Positions 7,827-13,363 of a stretch of 13,363 nucleotides of DNA are shown one piece after another. How positions within the stretch are numbered: position 1 is the first letter of the stretch; every line of letters begins with the position of its first letter. The notes under the pieces were generated by a model. The model saw only the letters and a list, made by a program, of their open reading frames with translations, was not told the DNA's origin and searched no databases. The stretch is taken from assembly GCA_017553665.1 (NCBI GenBank), contig JAFZKM010000130.1, positions 1 through 13,363 of the forward strand, read 5' to 3'. This DNA is from Lachnospiraceae bacterium (GTDB lineage Bacteria > Bacillota_A > Clostridia > Lachnospirales > Lachnospiraceae). Both the position numbers and the translations under genes were made by a program.

Positions 7827-8894
7827 TTACTGGAGATCAGCCTCTGTGTAGTAGCCTGAATCGATGAGCAGCTTCTTGTAGTTGTTTACATCAGCGAATA
7901 CGGGCTCGCAAAGGTATGAAGGGATGATGCCTGTTCCGTTGTTGTAGGTCTTGGTATCGTTAACGGGAGCTTCCTTGCCCTGCATGATAGCGTCAACCAT
8001 CTCTACGGTCTTAGCTGCAAGATCACGGGTATCCTTGAAGATGGACATCGACTGCTTGCCTGCGATCATGTTCTTAACGTTAGCCTTATCGCAGTCCTGA
8101 CCGGTGATGATGGGCCAGTTGCTGTGATTGCTTGCGTAGTTAGCCTCGAGGGAGTTTGTAACGCCCATAGCGGTTGAATCGTTCGAAGCCATAACAGCGT
8201 CGAGCTGGGTTCCGTCTGCATAGTTAGCGGAAATGATAGCGTCGAATCTGTTCTGAGCGTTCTCTGTTGACCACATCTGTGTAGCAACGGTATCGAAATC
8301 TCTCTGGCCGGACTTGATAACGAGCTGTCCGTTGTCGATGTACTTGTCAAGTACGTCCATAGCGCCCTGGTAGAAGAATCTTGCGTTGTTGTCGCCGGGG
8401 TCACCTGTGATGAGCTCGATATTGAAGGGGCCTGCGCCGCTCTTAAGGTTTAACTGTGACTCGATGTACTCGCCCTGCTTGGTTCCTACCATGTAGTTAT
8501 CGAATGTAGCGTAGTAGGTAACTGCGTCGGAGTTCATGATGAGGCGGTCATAAGCGATAACCTTGATGCCTTTTTCCTTAGCCTGCGCAAGAACTGTTCC
8601 GAGTGAATCGCCTTCGATCGAAGCGATAACCAGAACCTTGCAGCCTGAGCTGATCATGTTCTCGATCTGTGAAACCTGGGTCTCAACCTGGTTCGAAGCG
8701 TACTGAAGGTCTACAACGTAGCCGGCTTCTTCAAGCTTCTTCTTCATGTTCTCGCCGTCCTGGTTCCATCTCTGCAGATCCTTTGTAGGCATCGAAACGC
8801 CAACCTTGGTTCCGCCGCTGCTCTTCTTACATCCAGAGAAAACGCTGAGTGCAAGAACGCACACGATCAGGATACTGATAATTCTTTTTTTCAT
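7827..8894 (-). CDS. chvE: ChvE-like multiple-monosaccharide-binding lipoprotein
   Basis: This 355-residue lipoprotein captures sugars outside the membrane for the MmsA/MmsB transporter encoded next. The signal peptide ends in the lipobox VFSGC (C22). The mature part is a two-lobed type-1 binding protein with KDLQRWNQDG (38-47), VIAYDR (112-117), FDN (131-133), ASNDS (236-240), ITGQDCD (263-269), and a C-terminal run ending near DTKTYNNG (313-320) and DSGYYTEADL. The TGQD, KDTR, KTYNNG and DSGYY pattern closely recalls Agrobacterium ChvE, whose family binds glucose, galactose, arabinose and xylose. The ATG has AGGAGGG 6 bp upstream. It is the first gene of its operon, and a stable hairpin after it may favour high binding-protein expression. 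The precise sugar cannot be read from the sequence. Confidence 0.93.
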   Translation of the reverse strand: MKKRIISILIVCVLALSVFSGCKKSSGGTKVGVSMPTKDLQRWNQDGENMKKKLEEAGYVVDLQYASNQVETQVSQIENMISSGCKVLVIASIEGDSLGTVLAQAKEKGIKVIAYDRLIMNSDAVTYYATFDNYMVGTKQGEYIESQLNLKSGAGPFNIELITGDPGDNNARFFYQGAMDVLDKYIDNGQLVIKSGQRDFDTVATQMWSTENAQNRFDAIISANYADGTQLDAVMASNDSTAMGVTNSLEANYASNHSNWPIITGQDCDKANVKNMIAGKQSMSIFKDTRDLAAKTVEMVDAIMQGKEAPVNDTKTYNNGTGIIPSYLCEPVFADVNNYKKLLIDSGYYTEADLQ

Positions 8895-8935
8895 AAAATG
8901 CCCTCCTAATAAGTGGTGTTTGCTGTTGCAATATG

Positions 8936-8944
8936 ATCATAACA
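8936..8944 (-). promoter_or_regulatory. Extended -10 promoter element of the sugar transporter operon
   Basis: The minus strand reads TGTTATGAT at 8944-8936, a TGn extension directly before a TATGAT -10 hexamer. No TTGACA-like hexamer is found 16-18 bp upstream; the bases there are ATTAAT. The missing -35 and the tandem repeats upstream suggest activator-dependent initiation. It lies about 40 bp before the ATG of the binding-protein gene and after the terminator of the preceding operon. Confidence 0.5.
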
Positions 8945-8962
8945 CAGGTATGTTGGGAATTA

Positions 8963-8994
8963 ATTTTTACGAATCTTGATATTTTTAAGTTCTT
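8963..8994 (-). promoter_or_regulatory. Imperfect tandem repeat, candidate YesN (AraC-type) operator
   Basis: Two AT-rich direct repeats lie just upstream of the predicted transporter promoter. On the minus strand they are AAGAACTTAAAAAT (8994-8981) and AAGATTCGTAAAAAT (8977-8963). They share AAGA and TAAAAAT blocks at a spacing of 17-18 bp. The downstream copy reaches the place where a -35 box should be, where no good -35 hexamer exists. This fits an AraC-type activator contacting RNA polymerase. The repeats are short and AT-rich, so chance is possible. Confidence 0.4.
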
Positions 8995-9000
8995 AATCTA

Positions 9001-9043
9001 CAAAAAAAGAAACGCAGTGCACATTTTTGTCATGCACCGCGTT
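9001..9043 (-). terminator. Intrinsic terminator of the sensing operon
   Basis: On the minus strand AACGCGGTGCA (9043-9033) pairs with TGCACTGCGTT (9021-9011). This gives an 11-bp stem with one G-T pair and an A-rich 11-base loop. A TCTTTTTTTG run follows immediately. It starts about 20 bp after the stop of the XylF-like gene and separates that operon from the transporter operon. Confidence 0.92.
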
Positions 9044-9064
9044 CCGCAGCAAAAATTTACTATA

Positions 9065-10156
9065 TCATTCCTCCGGTCCGTTCTCCGCGCCTTCGCCCGT
9101 GCCTTCATCTTCAGACACTCCGGGCACATTTAAGTATACATCTTCCTTCAGATGGAATCCGCTGCCGATGATCACCTCGTCAAGGTTTTCTATCGTAACG
9201 GCTATCGGAGTAAGGCCTATATACCTGATATCATAGGTTCCGTCGTTTATCGTCGAAACATCCTCGGCGTAGAAGCTCTCGCCCCTGGCCAGCGCGATCG
9301 CGCATTCCGCAGCTCTCTTCGCCAGCTTCTCCACGGGCTTGTAAACGGTCATCGTCTGCGTACCCTCGACTATCCTCTGGCAGGCCTCCAGATCGGCATC
9401 CTGCCCCACGACGGGGATATCGCCCGCGAGCCTTTTCTCGGAAAGGGCCCTGATGACCTGGCCCGCGAGATTATCGTTGCCGCACATGATACCGTCGACA
9501 CTCTTTACGATATCCTCATGCTCGTAAATGTAATCGCCCGCGATCTCCGCCCTCCAGCCGTCACAGAAGATCGAATCCGCGACCTGCATGTTCTCGGTCT
9601 CGCAGACCGCTTTGAAACCTTTCTCGACAGCGGGAACGTTATTGTCGAGAGGCGAACCCTCGAGCATCAGCACCTTGCCGCCGGCCGCTCCGTTCGCTGC
9701 GAGCGCCTCGGCCATCATCGTGCCTACCATCTCATTGTCAAAGGTAATGTACAGGTCCGCGTTGGAATTCGTGACAAGTCTGTCATAGGCAATGATCTTT
9801 ATCCCTTCGTCCTTGGCCTTCTGCACCGTGGATTTGAGCGAATCCGAGTCGATGCAGACTATCACGATGACGTCCACGCCCTTCTTTATAAAGTATTCGA
9901 TCTGCTCCTTCTGCTTCTCAACATCTCCGTTCGCGTTCTGAACGTTCACCGTCGCGCCGAGTTCCTTGGCGGTGGATACGAAAACGTCCCTGTCGCGCTG
10001 CCAGCGCTCAATTACGAACGAGTCAAAGCTCATCGCGATCTGTATCCTGTCATCCTCCCCGCCCGGGTTCTTTTCCACCGGATTCTCTCCGGTCTTGCAG
10101 CCCGGGACCGTAAGCAGCATGATCACGATCAGAGCCAATGCCGTAAATCTCTTCAC
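9065..10156 (-). CDS. XylF-like sugar-binding lipoprotein, likely D-xylose or related sugar
   Basis: This 363-residue lipoprotein has a signal peptide with a VPGC lipobox (C20) and a type-1 periplasmic-binding fold of the XylF/ChvE group. Several stretches match E. coli XylF as remembered: ERWQRDRD (50-57), IIAYDR (121-126), the FDNE loop (139-142), SPLDNN (168-173), GQDADL (251-256) and GTQTMTVYKP (265-274). It ends in an unusual acidic, glycine-rich tail (about 346-363). The start is GTG at 10156, chosen because GGAGGG lies 6 bp upstream. The gene follows the regulator by 13 bp and is closed off by a terminator, so it belongs to the sensing operon and not to the transporter operon. It may therefore be a signalling binding protein like XylFII, or a second receptor for the MmsAB transporter. 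The sugar is inferred. Confidence 0.88.
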   Translation of the reverse strand: MKRFTALALIVIMLLTVPGCKTGENPVEKNPGGEDDRIQIAMSFDSFVIERWQRDRDVFVSTAKELGATVNVQNANGDVEKQKEQIEYFIKKGVDVIVIVCIDSDSLKSTVQKAKDEGIKIIAYDRLVTNSNADLYITFDNEMVGTMMAEALAANGAAGGKVLMLEGSPLDNNVPAVEKGFKAVCETENMQVADSIFCDGWRAEIAGDYIYEHEDIVKSVDGIMCGNDNLAGQVIRALSEKRLAGDIPVVGQDADLEACQRIVEGTQTMTVYKPVEKLAKRAAECAIALARGESFYAEDVSTINDGTYDIRYIGLTPIAVTIENLDEVIIGSGFHLKEDVYLNVPGVSEDEGTGEGAENGPEE

Positions 10157-10169
10157 TTTTCTCCCTCCG

Positions 10170-10478
10170 TTACTTGCCCTCTCTGTATTCGGTGGGAGTC
10201 ACACCCACGTTCTTCTTAAATGATTTGCTGAAATAATTGGGATCGGAATACCCCGACATCACGCCGATCTCCTTCATCGAATACTGTGTCGTCGCAAGCA
10301 GCTCTTTCGCGCGCTCTATGCGCAGCCTTGTCAGATAATCGATGAAATTCTCTCCCGTATTCTCCTTGAAAATGCGGCTCAGATAATACGAACTGATATT
10401 GACCGCCATCGAAAGGTCGTCGAGAGTGATATTCTTCGTGTAATTCGCCTCGATATAGGCCTTTGAAGCCTCGACCAC
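10170..10478 (-). CDS. AraC-type DNA-binding half of the interrupted YesN regulator
   Basis: This is the C-terminal helix-turn-helix part of the regulator, in the same frame as the receiver half and separated from it by one TAG codon. The open frame runs from 10550. The only plausible internal start is GTG at 10478, which lacks a convincing ribosome binding site (a weak GAGAG about 10 bp upstream). The sequence is a classic double AraC helix-turn-helix: ITLDDLSMAVNISSYYLSRIFKE forms the first unit, split here as ITLDDLSMAVNI and SSYYLSRIFKE, and the second carries EIGVMSGYSDPNYFSKSFKK followed by GVTPTEYR. These residues look fully conserved, so the stop is either recent or tolerated. It ends with TAA 13 bp before the XylF-like gene. 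If made separately it could bind DNA without phosphorylation control. It is more likely part of one protein, if the TAG is read or is an artefact. Confidence 0.75.
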   Translation of the reverse strand: MVEASKAYIEANYTKNITLDDLSMAVNISSYYLSRIFKENTGENFIDYLTRLRIERAKELLATTQYSMKEIGVMSGYSDPNYFSKSFKKNVGVTPTEYREGK

Positions 10479-10550
10479 ATCGTTCGTGCTCTCGGTCTTC
10501 TTCTCGGAAATGCTCGATGCCGAGAAGATTATCCTGTCCCTGAACCACTC

Positions 10551-10553
10551 CTA
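10551..10553 (-). other. In-frame amber codon inside the response regulator gene
   Basis: Reading the minus strand, the codons are AGC CTC TAG GAG TGG TTC, and the downstream frame stays open with clearly homologous protein: EWFRDRII follows, then a linker, then the AraC domain. The codon count on each side gives an ordinary YesN length, so this is a single substituted codon and not a frameshift or deletion. GAG, AAG, CAG or TGG are one base away from TAG. The nine natural gene ends visible here use TAA (five) or TGA (four), never TAG. That is compatible with TAG being special but too few to prove it. Confidence 0.9.
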
Positions 10554-11750
10554 GAGGCTCTCGGCGTCGTTCGCCTGCATCACTGTCGGCAGATAATCAC
10601 GCCTGTCCTCTATCTTATAGGTTAGACCGTTCTCGTAGGCAATGCCCTCGGCCCTCATGGCGAACTCGAGGAGCTTCAGTCTCACGTCCATGATGTCCTT
10701 CGTCTTGATCCAGTCGAAGAAATCCCTGGCAGCGCTGAGCGCAGCCTCCGTGCGCCCTTTTGATACCTCCTCGAAGAGCCTGATCTCCAGCTCTATCGGG
10801 TATTCTCCCTCGAAATCGCAGCCGATCGGCAGATCGTCAGCATGCGCCACGGTATTTGTAGTGATCAGCAGCGCGTTCATCGCGTCGCGGTAGGAACTGT
10901 CCATTCGCGTGAGACGGTTTACCTTTCCGATCCCGACTCTGAACGCGATGTCCATGGTGTGACTGAGCTTGTGGATCATTTCCCTGGCATTCGTGATGAC
11001 TCTCACGCGCTCCGCGTAATCCATCTCTTCGTAATCGCAGGGCACGAGCACCGCGATCTTGTTGCTCATTACCGAACCCACTATGCCGTTGAAATAGAGC
11101 TTTATGTATTCCCTGATCTCCCTGTAGTTCTGCTGCAGCTTTACGCTCGATCCCAGGGCGTTCGTCATGTGGTTGCCTTCCTTCGCGTCGCCCGATACGA
11201 GCACCATCATATACGCGTTCTCGGAACGTATCCCGAGCATGGTCTTGTAATTGTCGATATCCTCGTCAAAGTACTCATGGAACAGGATATTGTAGATCAG
11301 GCCGTTCTCGAGGATCGGCACAACGGTCTCGAGCTTTTCCCTGATCAGCAGGTCGTTCGAGCGGCGGTCCTTTTCCTCCGAGACCATGACCATCGCCTTT
11401 TTCAGCGCCGAAACGATCCTGTTCCTCTCCATGGGCTTCGTGATGTACTCTATGGCGCCGAGCTTCATCGCTTCCTTCGCGTAGTCGAACTTGTCGTACG
11501 CGGACATGACGATAAATACGACCTTCTCGTTGTTCTGCCTGATCTCGCGCATCGCGTCAATGCCGTTGATACCGGGCATCTGTATGTCCATTACGGCAAT
11601 GTCCGGGCGGAAGGTTTCCGCGAGCTCAATAACATTGCGTCCGGTCTTCGCGAACTCGACCTCACATTCATCGCCGAATTCCTTCTGTATTATGAACTTC
11701 AGTGAGTCGATGACGATGCCTTCGTCATCAGCAAGCATTATCTTATACAT
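10551..11750 (-). CDS. YesN-type response regulator, receiver half, ending at an in-frame TAG
   Basis: This frame encodes the first 399 residues of a YesN-like response regulator. The receiver domain (about 1-120) has the acidic pair D8/D9, phospho-acceptor D55 in VMDIQMPG, S83, and K105 in ITKP, all intact. Residues of about 130-399 form the middle region usual in long YesN proteins. The frame then meets TAG at 10553-10551, directly before an AraC-type helix-turn-helix that continues in the same frame. Read through, the protein would be 526 residues, the normal YesN size. As written, this product has no DNA-binding domain, so it could accept phosphate but should not act at promoters alone. 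The start ATG overlaps the kinase stop by 8 bp and has an AAGGAG site 5 bp upstream. The TAG could be a real nonsense mutation, a suppressed or recoded codon, or a base error. Confidence 0.9.
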   Translation of the reverse strand: MYKIMLADDEGIVIDSLKFIIQKEFGDECEVEFAKTGRNVIELAETFRPDIAVMDIQMPGINGIDAMREIRQNNEKVVFIVMSAYDKFDYAKEAMKLGAIEYITKPMERNRIVSALKKAMVMVSEEKDRRSNDLLIREKLETVVPILENGLIYNILFHEYFDEDIDNYKTMLGIRSENAYMMVLVSGDAKEGNHMTNALGSSVKLQQNYREIREYIKLYFNGIVGSVMSNKIAVLVPCDYEEMDYAERVRVITNAREMIHKLSHTMDIAFRVGIGKVNRLTRMDSSYRDAMNALLITTNTVAHADDLPIGCDFEGEYPIELEIRLFEEVSKGRTEAALSAARDFFDWIKTKDIMDVRLKLLEFAMRAEGIAYENGLTYKIEDRRDYLPTVMQANDAESL

Positions 11751-13224
11751 CAGATCTCCTTATGTCCAGATAAATGGTGAATCTCGAGCCCTTGCCGGGG
11801 CCGTCGCTCTCTATCGAGAAGCAGTCGTCGGTTCCGCAGAAAAGCTTCAGGCGCGCGTAAACATTGTCCATTCCGATGCCGTTCGAATCCTTCTTCGTAT
11901 CGGATACGGGGCGTCCGTTCCTGAGCCTGTCGATCGTATCCTCGTCCATGCCGGCTCCGTTGTCCTCGATCCTGATGCAGGCCGTGTCATCAAGCTGATA
12001 CACGCTCATTTTGATCTTTCCTTCGCCCATCATCTCGCGGATACCGTGATTTACGCAGTTCTCGACGATCGGCTGCAGGATCATGCTCGGCATCTCAACG
12101 TCGATCAGCGCGGGATCGACTTCCTTTTCATAATGAATGTCACCCGAGAAGCGCACGTTCAGGATATAAATGTAATTGTCGACGAGCTCGAGCTCCTCGC
12201 CTATCGTAACGTTCCTGCTGCCCTTCTTGACATTGTACCTGAAGAACTCCGACATGACCTGAACATACTCGTAGGTGCGGTCCGCGCCTTCCATCATCGC
12301 GAGCTGCGCGCCCGCGTTCAGCGTATTGAACAGGAAATGCGGGTTGATCTGCGCCTGCAGGTATTTGAGCTGCGCGTCCTTTAAGTGAGTCTCCATCATC
12401 AGCTCTTTTTCCTTCAGCAGACGCTCGGTCTCGGCGCTCTGCCGCATTTTCTCGATGTATTCCTGTATGCTCACGACCATCTTGTTGAAGGCCTTGGTCA
12501 CGACGCCGATCTCATCCGAAGACTCCGCCGGGACCGTGGAGATCTCGAAATTACCCTTAGCGACCTCATCCGCCATGCCGGCCAGGGACCTTAACGGCCT
12601 GATAAGGTTCGAGGTAAGATTAAGGATCAGCAGCGCGGTCGTAATGATCACGACTCCCATGATCACGTTGCCGAACAGCTCGAAGCGTCTGAACGAGGCA
12701 AGCATCGCTCTGTAGCTCTCGGTGTTGTCCTTGAAACGCTCATTGTTCAGGCTGTATATGTAATTGTTGATGTAGCCGTAGAGCTTCGTGGCTTCCTCGT
12801 AGCGGCTCCTGTATTTCTCTACGTTTCTGCCTCGCTTCGCGTCAATGGTCTGTCCGACCTCCTCCAGGTACGCGGCGGACATGTTCTTTACCGAGCGCTC
12901 CATCCTGCCGAGCTTACTCTCGGTGATCTCAGTGCCCAGAACATCCGTCAGCTCCGAGAACTCCTGGGCGCTGCGGTAGTAATCCTCAAGCGAATCACTG
13001 GTCTTCGTGTCCAGATATTCGGTCATGCTGTCCTGTACGTGCCTGATGGCCGTCGATATCTCATTCAGCTGAAGATTGGCCTTATATACGGTATCGATCG
13101 TGTCCGACATCCTGTTCATCGCGAGCAGGAGCACGATATTGATAATGAATACCAGCATGTTTACGGCGAGCGAAATGCCCGTCATCTTTATGCGCAGGGG
13201 CAGATTCCTGAATTTCTCAATCAT
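11743..13224 (-). CDS. LytS/YesM-type sensor histidine kinase
   Basis: This 493-residue inner-membrane kinase probably senses a sugar, directly or through a binding protein, and phosphorylates the response regulator encoded next. A first membrane helix lies near residues 15-36 and a second near 186-206. Between them is an extracytoplasmic, mostly helical sensor region of about 150 residues. A HAMP linker follows (about 208-260), then a His_kinase domain with QINPHFLFN and the phospho-accepting H296, an N-box around QPIVENCVNHGI (about 384-395), and the ATP-binding DNGAGM at 421-426. These motifs define the YesM/LytS class and look intact. The ATG is preceded by a GGGGGAG ribosome binding site inside the upstream gene. 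Both ends overlap neighbouring genes by 8 bp. The likely ligand is a pentose or hexose, judged only from the neighbouring XylF/ChvE-like proteins. Confidence 0.93.
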   Translation of the reverse strand: MIEKFRNLPLRIKMTGISLAVNMLVFIINIVLLLAMNRMSDTIDTVYKANLQLNEISTAIRHVQDSMTEYLDTKTSDSLEDYYRSAQEFSELTDVLGTEITESKLGRMERSVKNMSAAYLEEVGQTIDAKRGRNVEKYRSRYEEATKLYGYINNYIYSLNNERFKDNTESYRAMLASFRRFELFGNVIMGVVIITTALLILNLTSNLIRPLRSLAGMADEVAKGNFEISTVPAESSDEIGVVTKAFNKMVVSIQEYIEKMRQSAETERLLKEKELMMETHLKDAQLKYLQAQINPHFLFNTLNAGAQLAMMEGADRTYEYVQVMSEFFRYNVKKGSRNVTIGEELELVDNYIYILNVRFSGDIHYEKEVDPALIDVEMPSMILQPIVENCVNHGIREMMGEGKIKMSVYQLDDTACIRIEDNGAGMDEDTIDRLRNGRPVSDTKKDSNGIGMDNVYARLKLFCGTDDCFSIESDGPGKGSRFTIYLDIRRSDV

Positions 13225-13363
13225 CGGTCTCCCCCTTCCTGTATTTAGCGACGTTCAGCTTATTGATCACATAGCTGTCCGCGGTAAAATACTGGCTGGT
13301 ATTGCCGATCTCGTAATACTCCGTCAGGGCGTCGATGCAGTATTTGCCTATCTGGTCCGTATT
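13217..13363 (-). CDS. C-terminal end of a probable periplasmic binding protein (sensor type), partial
   Basis: An open frame enters from the right edge of the window, and its last 48 codons are visible before a TGA stop at 13219-13217. The residues include TDQIGKYCIDALTEYY and, nearer the end, YFTADSYVINKLNVAKY. This pattern (a TD-x-IG helix, then a final strand ending in V-I-x-K-x-N-V-x-x-Y) resembles the C-terminus of LacI-like sugar-binding proteins. The stop overlaps the start of the histidine kinase gene by 8 bp, so the two are probably translationally coupled. A binding protein directly ahead of a LytS-type kinase recalls the XylFII sensor arrangement of Clostridium beijerinckii, in which the binding protein passes ligand status to the kinase. 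The start and most of the protein lie outside the window, so the family call rests on about 48 residues and context. Confidence 0.6.
   Translation of the reverse strand, partial: NTDQIGKYCIDALTEYYEIGNTSQYFTADSYVINKLNVAKYRKGETDD

Noticed and set aside
9152..10219. A 355-codon plus-strand open frame opposite the XylF-like gene
   Set aside because: It lies antisense to a clearly homologous gene, has no family resemblance and is rich in Arg, His and Asp, as codon-shadow frames are. The minus-strand gene has a ribosome binding site and conserved motifs.
10216..10548. A second minus-strand frame covering the AraC domain region
   Set aside because: It is out of frame with the conserved helix-turn-helix and its translation has no recognisable domain, so it does not indicate a frameshift. 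The true frame is directly in phase across the TAG.
10551..10553. TAG as a pyrrolysine codon
   Set aside because: YesN regulators are not a known pyrrolysine family, no pyl genes are in the window, and one codon is not evidence. It is kept only as one item to test under recoding.
10842..12384. Long plus-strand open frames (287 and 297 codons) opposite the regulator and kinase genes
   Set aside because: They overlap each other and are antisense to genes with intact receiver and kinase motifs. No ribosome binding site or recognisable domain supports them.

Overview
The window looks like a stretch of chromosome from a Gram-positive anaerobe, most likely Clostridia and probably a Lachnospiraceae-like gut or rumen bacterium. 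This is inferred from the strong AGGAGG-type ribosome binding sites, the lipoprotein solute-binding proteins, and the YesM/YesN-type sugar two-component system beside a monosaccharide ABC transporter. Species cannot be read from the sequence. Every supported gene lies on the minus strand, so the story reads from high to low coordinates.

Region A (13363 to about 9001) is a sugar-sensing operon. It holds the C-terminal end of a gene that looks like a LacI-type periplasmic binding protein (cut by the window edge), a LytS/YesM-type sensor histidine kinase, a YesN-type response regulator, and a XylF-like lipoprotein. The first three genes are joined by two 8-bp overlaps, and the operon ends at a strong intrinsic terminator. 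The response regulator is split by one in-frame TAG codon between its receiver half and its AraC-type DNA-binding domain. The layout recalls the XylFII-LytS-YesN xylose-sensing system described in Clostridium beijerinckii.

Region B (about 9000 to 4960) is the transporter operon: a ChvE-like sugar-binding lipoprotein, the double ATPase MmsA and the permease MmsB. It has its own promoter region with an imperfect direct repeat that could be the YesN operator, a strong hairpin between the binding-protein gene and mmsA, and a long-stemmed terminator at the end.

Region C (about 4960 to 24) is a second, two-gene operon with its own sigma-A-like promoter. It encodes a 1223-residue membrane sensor with a multi-helix N-terminal membrane domain, an internal signal-peptide-like helix, an extracellular Reg_prop propeller with a Y_Y_Y domain, and a cytoplasmic HD-GYP domain with intact catalytic motifs. 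The second gene overlaps it by ATGA and encodes a membrane-anchored BMP/PnrA-family binding protein. The pair looks like a ligand-sensing unit with a cyclic-di-GMP phosphodiesterase output next to the sugar uptake system.

The most interesting points are the amber-interrupted regulator, the composite HD-GYP sensor with its partner binding protein, and four binding proteins around only one visible transporter. No RNA genes, CRISPR arrays or mobile elements were seen. Positions 1-23, downstream of the last gene, hold nothing recognisable.
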